Part shown: piece by piece, positions 9,418-16,708 of the stretch | How positions within the stretch are numbered: position 1 is the stretch's first letter | Layout: the number at the start of each line of letters is the position of its first letter | Assembly (NCBI GenBank): GCA_035653295.1 | Contig: DASRCB010000161.1 | Span: forward strand, 1 to 25,189 | Direction of reading: 5' to 3' | Origin: DASRCB01 sp035653295 | GTDB taxonomy: Bacteria; Acidobacteriota; Terriglobia; Bryobacterales; Bryobacteraceae | DNA length: 25,189 nt | Made by a program: the position numbers and the translations under genes | The notes under the pieces: generated by a model | What the model was told of the DNA's origin: nothing | What the model saw: the letters and a program-made list of their open reading frames with translations, nothing else | Databases searched by the model: none

Positions 9418-9708
9418 GGCCCGAGTAAGTGTTCCGCGCGTTTTCCGTCCAGTTTTTTGTAGAAATTCTGGACCTACGATGGGCCGGATGGTACCAGTAC
9501 CGAGCGTACGATCGCGGATCGTCGCCAGCCACGGCGTCCGCTCCTCGGTCACTCGGGTATCGCGACCGGCGTCCCGATCTCTGCATGGTAGGAGCTCATT
9601 TCGGTCTGCGCCTCGTGGCTAGCATTCGTGTTGCGCATCCCACCGCAGCAGCCGCTCGGTTTCCGGAAGATCCGGGCTATGTTGGCCGGGCCGGCCCCGC
9701 GATCGGCG

Positions 9709-10476
9709 TCAGCCGCCCAACTTCGTCAGGACGAATGCCGTCAGAAACCCGAGCACCGTAATCAACCCGGCCCAGTTGCGCACATCGTCGAACGCTTCGG
9801 GAATCATCGTGTCGGCCAACATTGCGAGCATCGCTCCGGCCGCGACTGCCGTTATTGCCGCGATCATATCTCCAGAAGCGCCGCGGAAGCCGGCATAGCC
9901 GATCAGTGCCGCCACCGCCGAAATCACGACAATGGCGGTCCAAAGGCCGAAAATGTAAGCACGTGAGCGCCCCGCCTTCTTCATGCCCGCGGAACTCGAC
10001 AACCCTTCCGGCAGGTTGGAAATGAATATCGCTATTACGGCGACAAAGCCCACCGACCCTCCGCCAATGAGGCTCAGGCCGATCACCATAGATTCGGGAA
10101 TGCCGTCGAGAAGCGCGCCAATGGCGATGGCCATGCCGCTGCCGGGGTTGTCGCTCTCGGAAGGTTGGTGGCCGCCGGATCGCTTACGGTTTTTCGCGCC
10201 ATGCCTGGCTAGAATCCAGTTCAGAAGAGAATAGACCGCGGCGCCTCCGAGAAACCCGGCACTCGTCGAATCGAAGCCGCCCCGGCGGTACGCCTCGGCC
10301 ATCAGGTCGAACGACAGCGCTGATATAAGCACGCCGCTGCCGAAGGCCATGACGTAGGCGATTGTGCGTTTGCCAAGCGAGATGAGGTCGGCCATCGCCG
10401 CCCCGATCAAAAGTGGGGTCGCCGCTATGAGGCCCCACAAACCTGCCCACAGCCATTGCGGCATATCAGACCACAC
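9709..10476 (-). CDS. ZIP-family divalent metal transporter
   Basis: 255 residues with about eight hydrophobic segments and a hydrophilic basic loop (residues 91-112), as expected for bacterial ZIP proteins that move Zn, Fe or Mn ions into the cytoplasm. Two metal-site helices are recognisable: ALLDGIPES (D124, E128) and SNLPEGLSSS (N154, E157). The usual His-Asn pair of the first helix is replaced by a DGIPES form, seen in a branch of the family. The reading frame begins at a GTG inside the end of the preceding small ORF; an ATG four codons later (10464) is an alternative. No strong Shine-Dalgarno is seen, so translation may be coupled to the upstream ORF. Metal specificity cannot be read from the sequence. 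Confidence 0.88.
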   Translation of the reverse strand: MWSDMPQWLWAGLWGLIAATPLLIGAAMADLISLGKRTIAYVMAFGSGVLISALSFDLMAEAYRRGGFDSTSAGFLGGAAVYSLLNWILARHGAKNRKRSGGHQPSESDNPGSGMAIAIGALLDGIPESMVIGLSLIGGGSVGFVAVIAIFISNLPEGLSSSAGMKKAGRSRAYIFGLWTAIVVISAVAALIGYAGFRGASGDMIAAITAVAAGAMLAMLADTMIPEAFDDVRNWAGLITVLGFLTAFVLTKLGG

Positions 10477-10783
10477 CGCCCGTGATCATCTCGCACTCCG
10501 TGACGTGGACGCCGAGGTCGGCCGAGCGCGACGGTTGGGGCTCACTGGAGTAATCTCTTCGCCACAAGTCTGCCTGTAGGACGACGAGGGTCGAAGGCGT
10601 GTTACACACGCGTATGCAAGTCAGGTCCGATTCGCGCGCGTGCGTCACCCGCGAACCATTCCGCTCTACATCCCCGAACTCGGTGATCACTTCACCGGAG
10701 TGACGGTCGTCTTCCGGTGACCAAAGATCCACGCCGAAACCGAACGGCTCGGTCGCGGAAAGCCCTTCCGCACTGAGCCGCAT
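10466..10783 (-). CDS. Hypothetical protein (105 aa) overlapping the ZIP start
   Basis: An open frame with ATG start, a weak GAAGG-type Shine-Dalgarno upstream, and a TGA that falls inside the first codons of the ZIP transporter gene (11-bp overlap). The product is soluble, acidic and without signal peptide. It includes a well-formed central stretch (TPSTLVVLQADLWRRD). I recognise no family. It fills the otherwise empty 374 bp between the ZIP and RraA genes on the same strand, and the overlap is typical of translational coupling; both favour a real gene. The lack of a known domain keeps confidence low. Confidence 0.42.
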   Translation of the reverse strand: MRLSAEGLSATEPFGFGVDLWSPEDDRHSGEVITEFGDVERNGSRVTHARESDLTCIRVCNTPSTLVVLQADLWRRDYSSEPQPSRSADLGVHVTECEMITGGVV

Positions 10784-10822
10784 CCCATTCTGCCTTCAAC
10801 CGCGACATTCCTCACCTGCTGG

Positions 10823-10845
10823 AGAGAGTCGAAGAATTTCTCTCT
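10823..10845 (-). terminator. Possible hairpin after the RraA-like gene
   Basis: AGAGAG (10823-10828) and CTCTCT (10840-10845) form a 6-bp stem with an 11-nt loop, just beyond the stop of the RraA-like gene at 10851. It has no T-run after it on the minus strand, so a weak or Rho-assisted end is the most that can be claimed. Confidence 0.22.
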
Positions 10846-10850
10846 GCGCT

Positions 10851-11795
10851 TCACCTCTGCCGGCCTTTCAGAATCTCCTCGACCTGCGGGCGCGCCACCG
10901 GCAGCTTGTCGATGTTCTCGCGCAGCCAGCCGGTGAAATCCGTTTCGATCGGCTGCGACCAGGCGGCGTCAATCTGGCCTGCGGTGTATTTGCCCTCCCG
11001 CAGCCGCTGGTGCCCGAACATATCCCGAAGGTGCGTAATCTCTGAGTACTGCACCACTTTTTCGGCAAGCTGCGGCGGGATGAAGAGCACCCCGCCGTCG
11101 CGGCCGAGAACGACATCGCCCGGCATGACAGTCGCCTGGCCGATCCGGATCGGGATGTTGATGCCGATCATCGTCGAGTTCAGACGCGCGCCTGTTGCGA
11201 GCATGCCAAAGTGATGCGATGGATCGTAGAAGCGAACGAAGGCGACGAAATCATCGAGCTCTTTGAGGCCGTTAATGTCCCGCACCGCGCCTTCATAGAC
11301 GATTCCGTTGTGGCTCCTGGCGTAAATGGCGTTACCGACGTTGTCGCCAATCGACGGGCCGTCCTGTTTGAGATCGAAGTGGTCGCAGACGTACACGTCT
11401 CCGGGCTGGAGCATGTCGACGGGCCATGCGTTGGTACCCCCGATGCGGCCGTCTTTCTTCCCCTGCTCTTCGATGACGCGCTCGATGTCGGGACGCCCGG
11501 GAAGCCACTGAGCCGTGAGAGCTCGGCCGACCAGTACTTTGTCGGGATGGATCACCAGCCAGCCATCGGCGTACTCGTGATTGAAACCGGCGCTGCGGAG
11601 CTGCGCCCACGCCTCCTCCAGTGTGACGGACTTCATGCGCTGCAGAATGCCGTCCGGGACCTTCGGACGGCCGTCGGCGAACCGCTCGCCGGTCCAATCC
11701 GGCGTGTACTTGATGAGCATCTCGCGCGTGAGAATGCCCGGCTGGGCGAAGGCGGAAGCGGCGCAGATAGCCGCCACGGCGAGGTAACTATGCAT
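10851..11795 (-). CDS. Exported RraA-like / HMG-aldolase-type protein
   Basis: 314 residues. Residues 1-17 form a signal peptide (hydrophobic core, ASAFA, then Q18). Residues 90-250 match the RraA-like fold of 4-hydroxy-4-methyl-2-oxoglutarate aldolases and related lyases (often misnamed dimethylmenaquinone methyltransferase). They show G150-D-N-V-G154 and the substrate/metal-binding pair R172-D173 in GAVRDINGL, followed by PGDVVLGRDGGVLFIP. Family members cleave or decarboxylate 2-keto-4-hydroxy acids using a divalent metal. This one is longer than the usual 160-230 residues because of N- and C-terminal extensions. A consensus AGGAGG (11803-11808) seven bases before the ATG fixes the start and lies inside the end of the enolase-superfamily gene. 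The two genes are one base apart and surely cotranscribed. The exact substrate is unknown. Confidence 0.88.
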   Translation of the reverse strand: MHSYLAVAAICAASAFAQPGILTREMLIKYTPDWTGERFADGRPKVPDGILQRMKSVTLEEAWAQLRSAGFNHEYADGWLVIHPDKVLVGRALTAQWLPGRPDIERVIEEQGKKDGRIGGTNAWPVDMLQPGDVYVCDHFDLKQDGPSIGDNVGNAIYARSHNGIVYEGAVRDINGLKELDDFVAFVRFYDPSHHFGMLATGARLNSTMIGINIPIRIGQATVMPGDVVLGRDGGVLFIPPQLAEKVVQYSEITHLRDMFGHQRLREGKYTAGQIDAAWSQPIETDFTGWLRENIDKLPVARPQVEEILKGRQR

Positions 11796-11796
11796 G

Positions 11797-13068
11797 CTAT
11801 GCCCTCCTCGCCGGCGCGAACCACGGCGTGCCGGGAACCTGCGCTCTTCGAGCCGCGTCTTCGTTCATCTCCACGCCGATGCCGGCGCGTTCCGGCATCG
11901 CGATGAACCCCTTCTGAATGATTTCGCCCTCTTTCACCCAATTGCGCCACAGGTCGAGGGAATCGATCCAATGCCACTCCTGCACCAGGAAATTGGGGAT
12001 CGCCGCGCAAACGTGCGCCGTTGCCATCATGCCGATGGGCGATGTCACCGCGTGCGGCGCCACCGGCACGTAATAGGTATGGGCCATGTCCGCGATCTTT
12101 CGGGCTTCCAGCAGACCGCCGCATTTTTGGAAGTCCGGCATGATGATGTCGGCGGCGCGCTTTTCCAACAACTCGCGAAAACCCCAGCGCATGTAAAGGT
12201 TCTCCCCGCAGCAGATCGGCGTACTGGTGGAGGCGCGGACCTCGCGCATGGCGTCGATGTTTTCGGCCGGGACGGGCTCTTCCAGCCACATCAGCTTGAA
12301 CGGTTCAAGCTCCTTTGCCACACGCTTGCCCGTACCGGCATCATAGCGGGCGTGCATATCGACCGCAAGGTCGAAGGTCTTGCCGTACAACTCGCGCGTG
12401 AACGCGACCTTCGCAACCATGTGGTCGATCTCGGCATTCGATGCGGTCCAGTTGACGCGGTCCTGGCGGGCCGGATCGGCGGCGTCATCGATATCGATTT
12501 TGGCCGCGGTGAAACCCATCTCCTGGATCTGGCGGATGCGCGCCTTCGACCGCTCGTCGCCCGGGATCATCTCGCGCGCGCCGGAGTCGCAGTAAATTCG
12601 AACGCGGTCCCGCACCTTGCCGCCGAGCAGCTGGTAGATCGGAACACCGAGTGCCTTGCCGGCGATATCCCACAGCGCCGTTTCCACTCCGGTGAGCGCG
12701 GTGATGTACTGCCCGGCTTGCGCCCCCGCAAAGACGCCGGACGTGCGGATGCGCTCGAAGGCAGCTTCGACGTTCAGAGGGTCATGGCCAATCAACAAGC
12801 GGGCGAAGGACTGGATCAGCGGGACGTTGCCCTGCGCCGCGTCGGTGGTTTCGCCCTGGCCGACGATGCCCTGATCCGTGTACACGCGCACGTGCACCTG
12901 GTAACCATGCACGCGCACTTCGGCCGTGCGGATTTCCGTGATTTTCAGTTTGGGCCGGTTATAAGGAGTGCTGGCCGACTCCACCGCGGCGCGAAGAGAT
13001 GGCAGACCAGCCATCCCGGCGATAGAAAACAAGCCCCCCTGCAACAGCGTTCGGCGATTCGCGTACAT
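11797..13068 (-). CDS. Tat-exported mandelate racemase/muconate lactonizing enzyme family protein
   Basis: 423 residues from the ATG at 13068, chosen because it opens a twin-arginine signal (NRRTLLQGG then a hydrophobic stretch to about residue 29) and has AGGGGGGA (13073-13080) just upstream; a longer in-frame reading from 13203 lacks both. The N-terminal capping domain is residues 40-160 and the TIM barrel 160-390. Likely active-site residues: K190 (AAKID), metal ligands D237 (VDMHARYD), E263 (WLEEP) and E289 (CGEN), with H239 and H339 (APHAV) as acid/base candidates. This matches sugar-acid dehydratases of the galactonate/mannonate type more than racemases. The reaction is probably dehydration of an acid sugar to a 2-keto-3-deoxy acid, which the RraA-like lyase next door could cleave (inference). 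Export of such an enzyme is unusual. Confidence 0.9.
   Translation of the reverse strand: MYANRRTLLQGGLFSIAGMAGLPSLRAAVESASTPYNRPKLKITEIRTAEVRVHGYQVHVRVYTDQGIVGQGETTDAAQGNVPLIQSFARLLIGHDPLNVEAAFERIRTSGVFAGAQAGQYITALTGVETALWDIAGKALGVPIYQLLGGKVRDRVRIYCDSGAREMIPGDERSKARIRQIQEMGFTAAKIDIDDAADPARQDRVNWTASNAEIDHMVAKVAFTRELYGKTFDLAVDMHARYDAGTGKRVAKELEPFKLMWLEEPVPAENIDAMREVRASTSTPICCGENLYMRWGFRELLEKRAADIIMPDFQKCGGLLEARKIADMAHTYYVPVAPHAVTSPIGMMATAHVCAAIPNFLVQEWHWIDSLDLWRNWVKEGEIIQKGFIAMPERAGIGVEMNEDAARRAQVPGTPWFAPARRA
11803..11808 (-). promoter_or_regulatory. Consensus Shine-Dalgarno of the RraA-like gene
   Basis: AGGAGG on the minus strand, seven bases before the ATG at 11795, placed inside the last codons of the upstream enolase-superfamily gene. 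It settles the start and indicates coupled translation. Confidence 0.85.
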
Positions 13069-13081
13069 CCGGTCCCCCCTG

Positions 13082-13180
13082 TCAGAAACGACATTTGAAT
13101 CCGATTTGCATCTGGCGCATGCCGGTGTCCGTGCCGCTGATGAGTCGAAACTTCTGGCCGCTGATCGTGCATGGAACCGA
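13082..13180 (-). pseudogene. C-terminal tail of a TonB-dependent receptor (remnant)
   Basis: The minus frame ends SGTDTGMRQMQIGFKCRF-stop at 13082. The pattern R-x-(I/M)-Q-x-G-x-K-x-x-F-stop, with a final Phe and alternating beta-strand residues, is the typical last strand of the large carboxypeptidase-regulatory/TonB receptors of Acidobacteria. A stop in the same frame at 13181-13183 cuts it to 32 codons, and no receptor body is recognisable upstream. It lies 13 bp ahead of the enolase-superfamily gene, where a substrate receptor would be expected. Only the tail supports this, so it could be coincidence. Confidence 0.42.
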
Positions 13181-13833
13181 TTATGTCGCCGGCAAGCCGC
13201 CAAACGCAGCCCTCATTTAACCACGACAGGACGCTTTCGTTCGATGCGGAAACGTGCCGCGCGTCATCTTCTCGAAACCGGCGCGGGCTCCTAGAGCAAT
13301 TCCGGCGAGCGCTATGAACCCAAAGAGGGCTTCGACGCTGACCTCCGGTTCTGCGCCATCTGGCCTCTCATCCGGTCTCCGGCCCGGCAGCTTCAAAATC
13401 AATGGGCTTGAGGCTTGCCGCGGCGGGCCCACGCCCGGCGTACCACCAGAGAGCGCGCTGGTCGTTGGCGCCGAGAACGCCATACGGGAGCAAACCTCCA
13501 CAGAGGCCCAGGACCTGGACGTGTTCAAATCCGCGATTTGAAGCGATCGTCGGGGAACGGCCGATCGCCGCAAACCTGCTCACATCGGGCGGCTCATCCG
13601 ACTGATCAAGCGCCGTGCGACGAAGGGATGGAAGAGAGCACGGGGGTGGAGATCATGAAGGGGCCTTGAGGAACAGCAGACTACGAATCCATGTGCAACC
13701 GCTTTCACGGCCGTCATCTTCGTGCTGACGGCCTCGCCTTGAGCTCTGTATTGCAGATGTTCCGCCGTCGACCCCGGGTTGCCCACTGCTTGCGATCGCG
13801 TGAGATAAACGCCCGAGCCGCCAGACTCGTCAA
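13181..13833. other. Gene-poor stretch, probably decayed sequence
   Basis: About 650 bp with several overlapping open frames on both strands (up to 118 codons on minus at 13217-13573), none with a recognisable family, signal peptide or convincing ribosome-binding site. Given the receptor tail at its left edge, decayed coding sequence is the simplest reading. A GCGATCGC palindrome sits near 13792-13799. The promoter of the membrane-protein pair should lie in the last 100 bp, but I see no good -35/-10 pair. Confidence 0.4.
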
Positions 13834-14424
13834 TTGAACGTGCGCACTCTGCTGCTGAAGCTGCATCTGTATGCCGGTCTGCTCACGGTCTCGCATCTGC
13901 TGGTGTACGCTGTTGCCGGCCTGTTCGCGACGCTTCAGACGTCCCGTCCCGAACCCGCTGCCTTCCACACCAGTTATGTACCCTTCGCCACCGCACCATC
14001 GGCCACCGATGAGCAGGTAGCCGCCGCGGCGTGGCGCGCCGTTCACCTCCCGCTTACGTTCCCGCTCAGTAAGTCGGAACTGCAGCGCGATGACCAGCAG
14101 AATCTCGTGCTCGAGTACTACACGGTCAATGGTATCGATCGCCTTACCGTGCTCGAGAGGGAACAGCGCCTGCGCATCGACCGAACACACAGCGGCATGC
14201 TCCAGTTCCTGAACGACCTTCACACCGCCATGCCTGGCGACTGGAAAAAACCACGCATCATGGCCGTATGGGCTTACTGGAACGAGTTCGCTGCGTGGTG
14301 CCTCGGCGCCTTTTCGATCTCCGGCGTCGTGTTGTGGATCATGGGCCGCGGCTTCCGGTGGGCGGCGGTATTTCTCATCGCCGGTATCGGTATCTTCGTT
14401 GCTATGCGCTGGCTGCTGAGGTAA
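13834..14424 (+). CDS. PepSY-associated transmembrane-type protein, first of a pair
   Basis: 196 residues. The N-terminus LLKLHLYAGLL, running into a helix to about residue 33, is the signature of the first helix of PepSY_TM proteins. A periplasmic segment of roughly 110 residues follows, then an LNDLHTAMPGDW motif and two closing helices (about 150-172 and 176-195). Full-length PepSY_TM proteins are often linked to siderophore/iron uptake or cytochrome and reductase partners; this is a short form. Start is TTG at 13834 or GTG at 13840; neither has a clear Shine-Dalgarno. The stop overlaps the ribosome-binding site of the next gene four bases on, so the two are an operon. Function beyond membrane location is not known. 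Confidence 0.78.
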   Translation: MNVRTLLLKLHLYAGLLTVSHLLVYAVAGLFATLQTSRPEPAAFHTSYVPFATAPSATDEQVAAAAWRAVHLPLTFPLSKSELQRDDQQNLVLEYYTVNGIDRLTVLEREQRLRIDRTHSGMLQFLNDLHTAMPGDWKKPRIMAVWAYWNEFAAWCLGAFSISGVVLWIMGRGFRWAAVFLIAGIGIFVAMRWLLR

Positions 14425-14428
14425 GTGC

Positions 14429-14998
14429 TTGTACCGGAACATTCGCATTATCCATCTGATCGCCGGACTGCTTACGGCGCCGCTGATGTTCATGTACGCG
14501 CTCAGTGCGATTCAAATGGGACACCGCTCCTGGTTCCGTCTCAACGCTGCGGTACACGAACAACAGGTCGCGGCACCTGCAGACTGCCGCAATCCCCGGG
14601 CGCTCGCCGCCGCGATCATGCAGTCCCGGCACTGGCGCGGAGAACTCAGCAGAATCACTCCTGGGACCAGTTGCTCGTTCGAGATCGACACCCTCGGAAC
14701 CACGCGCGCCATCCGCTACGACGCGTCCACGCGCACATTGCTGGTCCGAACCTCGCAACTTCCCGCGATCGGGCTGATCAACCGCATGCACCATGCCGCG
14801 GGCCTGTGGCATCCATCTGCCGCCATGAGAATGTGGGCGGTGGTAGTCGCGCTCGTTTCCATCGCATGCGCAGCTCTGGTCACGACCGGCGTCTGGCTTT
14901 GGCTGCTGCGCAGGCGCGAACGCCGGTTGGGGATGCTGCTGATCACCGCCAATCTCCTCTTCAGCACCCTGGTGCTGAGTCTCCTGCGCACCGGCTGA
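14429..14998 (+). CDS. PepSY-associated transmembrane-type protein, second of a pair
   Basis: 189 residues with the same plan as its upstream neighbour: first helix beginning IIHLIAGLLTAP, a periplasmic part containing two cysteines, then an INRMHHAAGLW motif matching LNDLHT of the partner, and two C-terminal helices separated by a basic RRRERR loop. The only available start is TTG at 14429, because a stop in this frame lies at 14417-14419. GAGG at 14418-14421 spans the end of the upstream gene and gives a usable ribosome-binding site. The pair probably arose by tandem duplication and may form a heteromeric membrane complex (inference). It faces the thioredoxin-like gene convergently, with 132 bp between them and no clear terminator. 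Confidence 0.75.
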   Translation: MYRNIRIIHLIAGLLTAPLMFMYALSAIQMGHRSWFRLNAAVHEQQVAAPADCRNPRALAAAIMQSRHWRGELSRITPGTSCSFEIDTLGTTRAIRYDASTRTLLVRTSQLPAIGLINRMHHAAGLWHPSAAMRMWAVVVALVSIACAALVTTGVWLWLLRRRERRLGMLLITANLLFSTLVLSLLRTG

Positions 14999-15130
14999 AG
15001 CACGCCGCTAAGCTGAATGAGTTGTCTACGGGCGCGATGCTGCTGCTCGCCGGCACGCGCTGATTTCCAGCGGACAGGACCGGCGTGATTACGGCGGCGA
15101 TCCTTAGGGACCAGGGTTTGGGCGGCGTGG

Positions 15131-15679
15131 TTAGTCGTTGACCTGAGCAGGGACGCTCTGGGCTGAGAGTTTCGTAATCATGGACTCCAGTTCAAGAGCC
15201 TTCGCCTCGCTGGCTGGTCCTTTGCTCTCCCATACGACGCGGCCCTCTGGGTCTGCCAAAACGACGTAAGCGACGTTGGGATCATCGTACTTGACCAGCT
15301 TTTTCCAATCAGTTTCGTGCTGATAAAACGGAGCAAAATGGGATCGCCGCGGTTCCTTGACTGCTCGCCTCATACCATGCAGGATCATCTTGTCGATGAT
15401 CGATGGCACACCCTGCAGATCAACCAGTTCGTAATAATCAATGCGTGAGTCGGATACGTACGGAGTGCGCGCACGTTCGGCCCATTTCCTGAAATCGTCG
15501 TCGCTCTTGTGCGAGAAGCCGAGCAATAGCAGTAGGGGCTTCGCGCGCCCCGCCCCGGGAAGCACGACTGGTTCCCCATCCAGGGTCTTCGTCTCAACGG
15601 ACGGAACACTTTGAGCGCGGACCGCGTTTGCGGCCATGAACAGCAACGGCGCGGCAGCCAGTATCCTTCGTATCAACAC
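15131..15679 (-). CDS. Secreted thioredoxin-fold-like protein without catalytic cysteines
   Basis: 182 residues. Signal peptide at residues 1-22 (RRILAAAPLLFMAANAVRA). The mature part runs like a thioredoxin/peroxiredoxin-type fold: V-x-TLDG, then a strand KPLLLLLGFSHKS where a CXXC active site would normally sit, a helix, VPSIIDKM, and a final strand YVVLADPEGRVVWESKG typical of thioredoxin-like proteins. No cysteine is present anywhere in the protein, so it is not a redox enzyme of the usual kind. A resemblance to ATP10-like proteins is possible but not shown. Start is GTG at 15679 with only a weak GGAA before it. It stands downstream of the bactofilin gene on the same strand, with 179 bp between. 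Confidence 0.65.
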   Translation of the reverse strand: MLIRRILAAAPLLFMAANAVRAQSVPSVETKTLDGEPVVLPGAGRAKPLLLLLGFSHKSDDDFRKWAERARTPYVSDSRIDYYELVDLQGVPSIIDKMILHGMRRAVKEPRRSHFAPFYQHETDWKKLVKYDDPNVAYVVLADPEGRVVWESKGPASEAKALELESMITKLSAQSVPAQVND

Positions 15680-15858
15680 TTCCAGTAGTCTAACCTGCCG
15701 CCCTGCGAAAACCTGTCATTCTGCTTCGAGCCGAACGGTTTGCTGCGTCCCGGCGAGGAGATTGCCTGCCACACTCGATAAGAATTGCAGATCGCGAAAC
15801 TGTGGCGGAGTGATCGCATCATGCGTCTACTTGCGTCGCGCAGGCAGTCGCTTCGGCA

Positions 15859-16374
15859 TCAGACTCCAAGACGATATCGCTCGTTCACCTGGCCTACAGT
15901 TCCCGCGCATGTCACCCGCGCGCCGTCTTCGATGACGATAACCGGGGTGCTGATGTCTCCGGCCACACTGGCGCGACTACCGACGTAGATCTCCTCGGTC
16001 GCTTCGATAGCCCCGATAAGGCAACCTTGAATGACCAGCTGTTTGGCCCTGATCGACGTTGTGGCCGACAACTTCGCCATCGGCCCAACGATAACGAGCT
16101 GCCCCTGTGCATCGATACCGCCATCCACCCGGCCGTCGATCACCAGTGTCTCCTTGCAGCTGATCTCTCCCAGAATCGTTACCGAACCACCAATTCGGCT
16201 TGCTTCCGTCTCGGCGCTCCTCCGCCGTTCTCCGCTATCTTCAGTGGTTGATGGCCGGACCGGAACCAGCGTCCGCACAGACGCGTATCGCCGCCGCTGG
16301 CGGGGTGGAGGTTCGATGATTACTCTTCGAGAGAACAACATGGGCGACTCTGTTCGTGGTCGAGAGAATAGCAT
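15859..16374 (-). CDS. Bactofilin-family cytoskeletal protein
   Basis: 171 residues. Residues 60-163 form the bactofilin beta-helix core: IGGSVTILGEI, LVIDGRVDG, LVIVGP, IRAKQLVIQGCLIGAIEA, IYVGSRASVAGDI, VIVIEDGA. Bactofilins polymerise without nucleotide into filaments that position envelope or cell-shape enzymes, usually attached to the inner membrane through the N-terminus. Here the N-terminal tail (about 58 residues) is basic, Arg/Pro-rich and probably disordered. It opens with a repeated MLFSR at residues 1-5 and 12-16, giving two possible starts (16374 and 16341); neither has a good Shine-Dalgarno. The gene is divergent from the giant LRR protein, with 334 bp between. Confidence 0.87.
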   Translation of the reverse strand: MLFSRPRTESPMLFSRRVIIEPPPRQRRRYASVRTLVPVRPSTTEDSGERRRSAETEASRIGGSVTILGEISCKETLVIDGRVDGGIDAQGQLVIVGPMAKLSATTSIRAKQLVIQGCLIGAIEATEEIYVGSRASVAGDISTPVIVIEDGARVTCAGTVGQVNERYRLGV

Positions 16375-16557
16375 CCGGGCCAGGGGAAACCAAGGCGTTT
16401 AACGACCTGGTGGTTCCAGTACTCTCTTCCCGGAGCAGGCGTGGACGCGGCGATTCAGGTCGAGCCAATTGCCGTGCCTTCCCCGGTGCGACCTGAACTG
16501 GTCGTTCCGCGATCCCAGATCATAGACTCCCCGATTATCCCCGGCGGGCTTTTGGGG

Positions 16558-16629
16558 CGTTGCCTGGGCAACGCATCGACGAGCAACGATGCGGAATGAT
16601 CGACGGGCCGCCCTCTTTAAGCGGGCGGC
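16558..16629. repeat. Three consecutive hairpins in the divergent intergenic region
   Basis: Three inverted repeats follow one another: CGTTGCC/GGCAACG (16558-16573), GCATCG/CGATGC (16573-16592, 8-nt loop) and GCCGCCC/GGGCGGC (16607-16629, 9-nt loop, followed by CTTTAG). The last looks like a terminator stem without a full T-run. All lie upstream of the -35 of the plus-strand promoter, so they cannot be in its leader. They may be in the 5' leader of the bactofilin transcript or act as protein-binding sites. The rest of 16375-16656 shows nothing else I can name. Confidence 0.55.
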
Positions 16630-16656
16630 TTTAGTGGCCCAACGGCCATGAGAGCC

Positions 16657-16684
16657 TCGACAGATATTTTCCGCCTCATATAAT
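16657..16684 (+). promoter_or_regulatory. Strong sigma-70-type promoter of the giant LRR protein gene
   Basis: TCGACA (16657-16662, 5 of 6 to consensus), 16-bp spacer, TATAAT (16679-16684, perfect). Predicted transcription start is about 16691, leaving a leader of about 18 nt that contains AGGAG (16696-16700) eight bases before the ATG at 16709. The -10 box sits inside a 15-bp inverted repeat, CCTCAT-ATA-ATGAGG (16674-16688), a possible operator that would occlude RNA polymerase when bound. Confidence 0.8.
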
Positions 16685-16708
16685 GAGGGGCTCCCAGGAG
16701 ATGAATCT

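Larger units (their letters stand above)
9227..9708. other. Intergenic region upstream of the giant gene
   Basis: No convincing gene in 482 bp; the open frames here lack family signatures. Visible structure: an imperfect inverted repeat at 9447-9473 (GTCCAG/CTGGAC arms around a T-rich/A-rich core), an 8-bp palindrome TGGTACCA near 9489, and a GGGCCGGCCC palindrome near 9688-9697 just beyond the end of the ZIP gene. The region probably holds the promoter of the giant gene. Confidence 0.5.

Noticed and set aside
9447..9473. Intrinsic terminator for the ZIP gene
   Set aside because: The inverted repeat is imperfect (6-bp arms, mismatched core), lies over 230 bp from the ZIP stop and has no T-run after it on the minus strand.
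11797..13203. Longer start (13203) for the enolase-superfamily gene
   Set aside because: The extra 45 residues are Arg/Ala/Ser-rich, precede a clear Tat signal and overlap the receptor-like tail; the ATG at 13068 has a G-rich Shine-Dalgarno.
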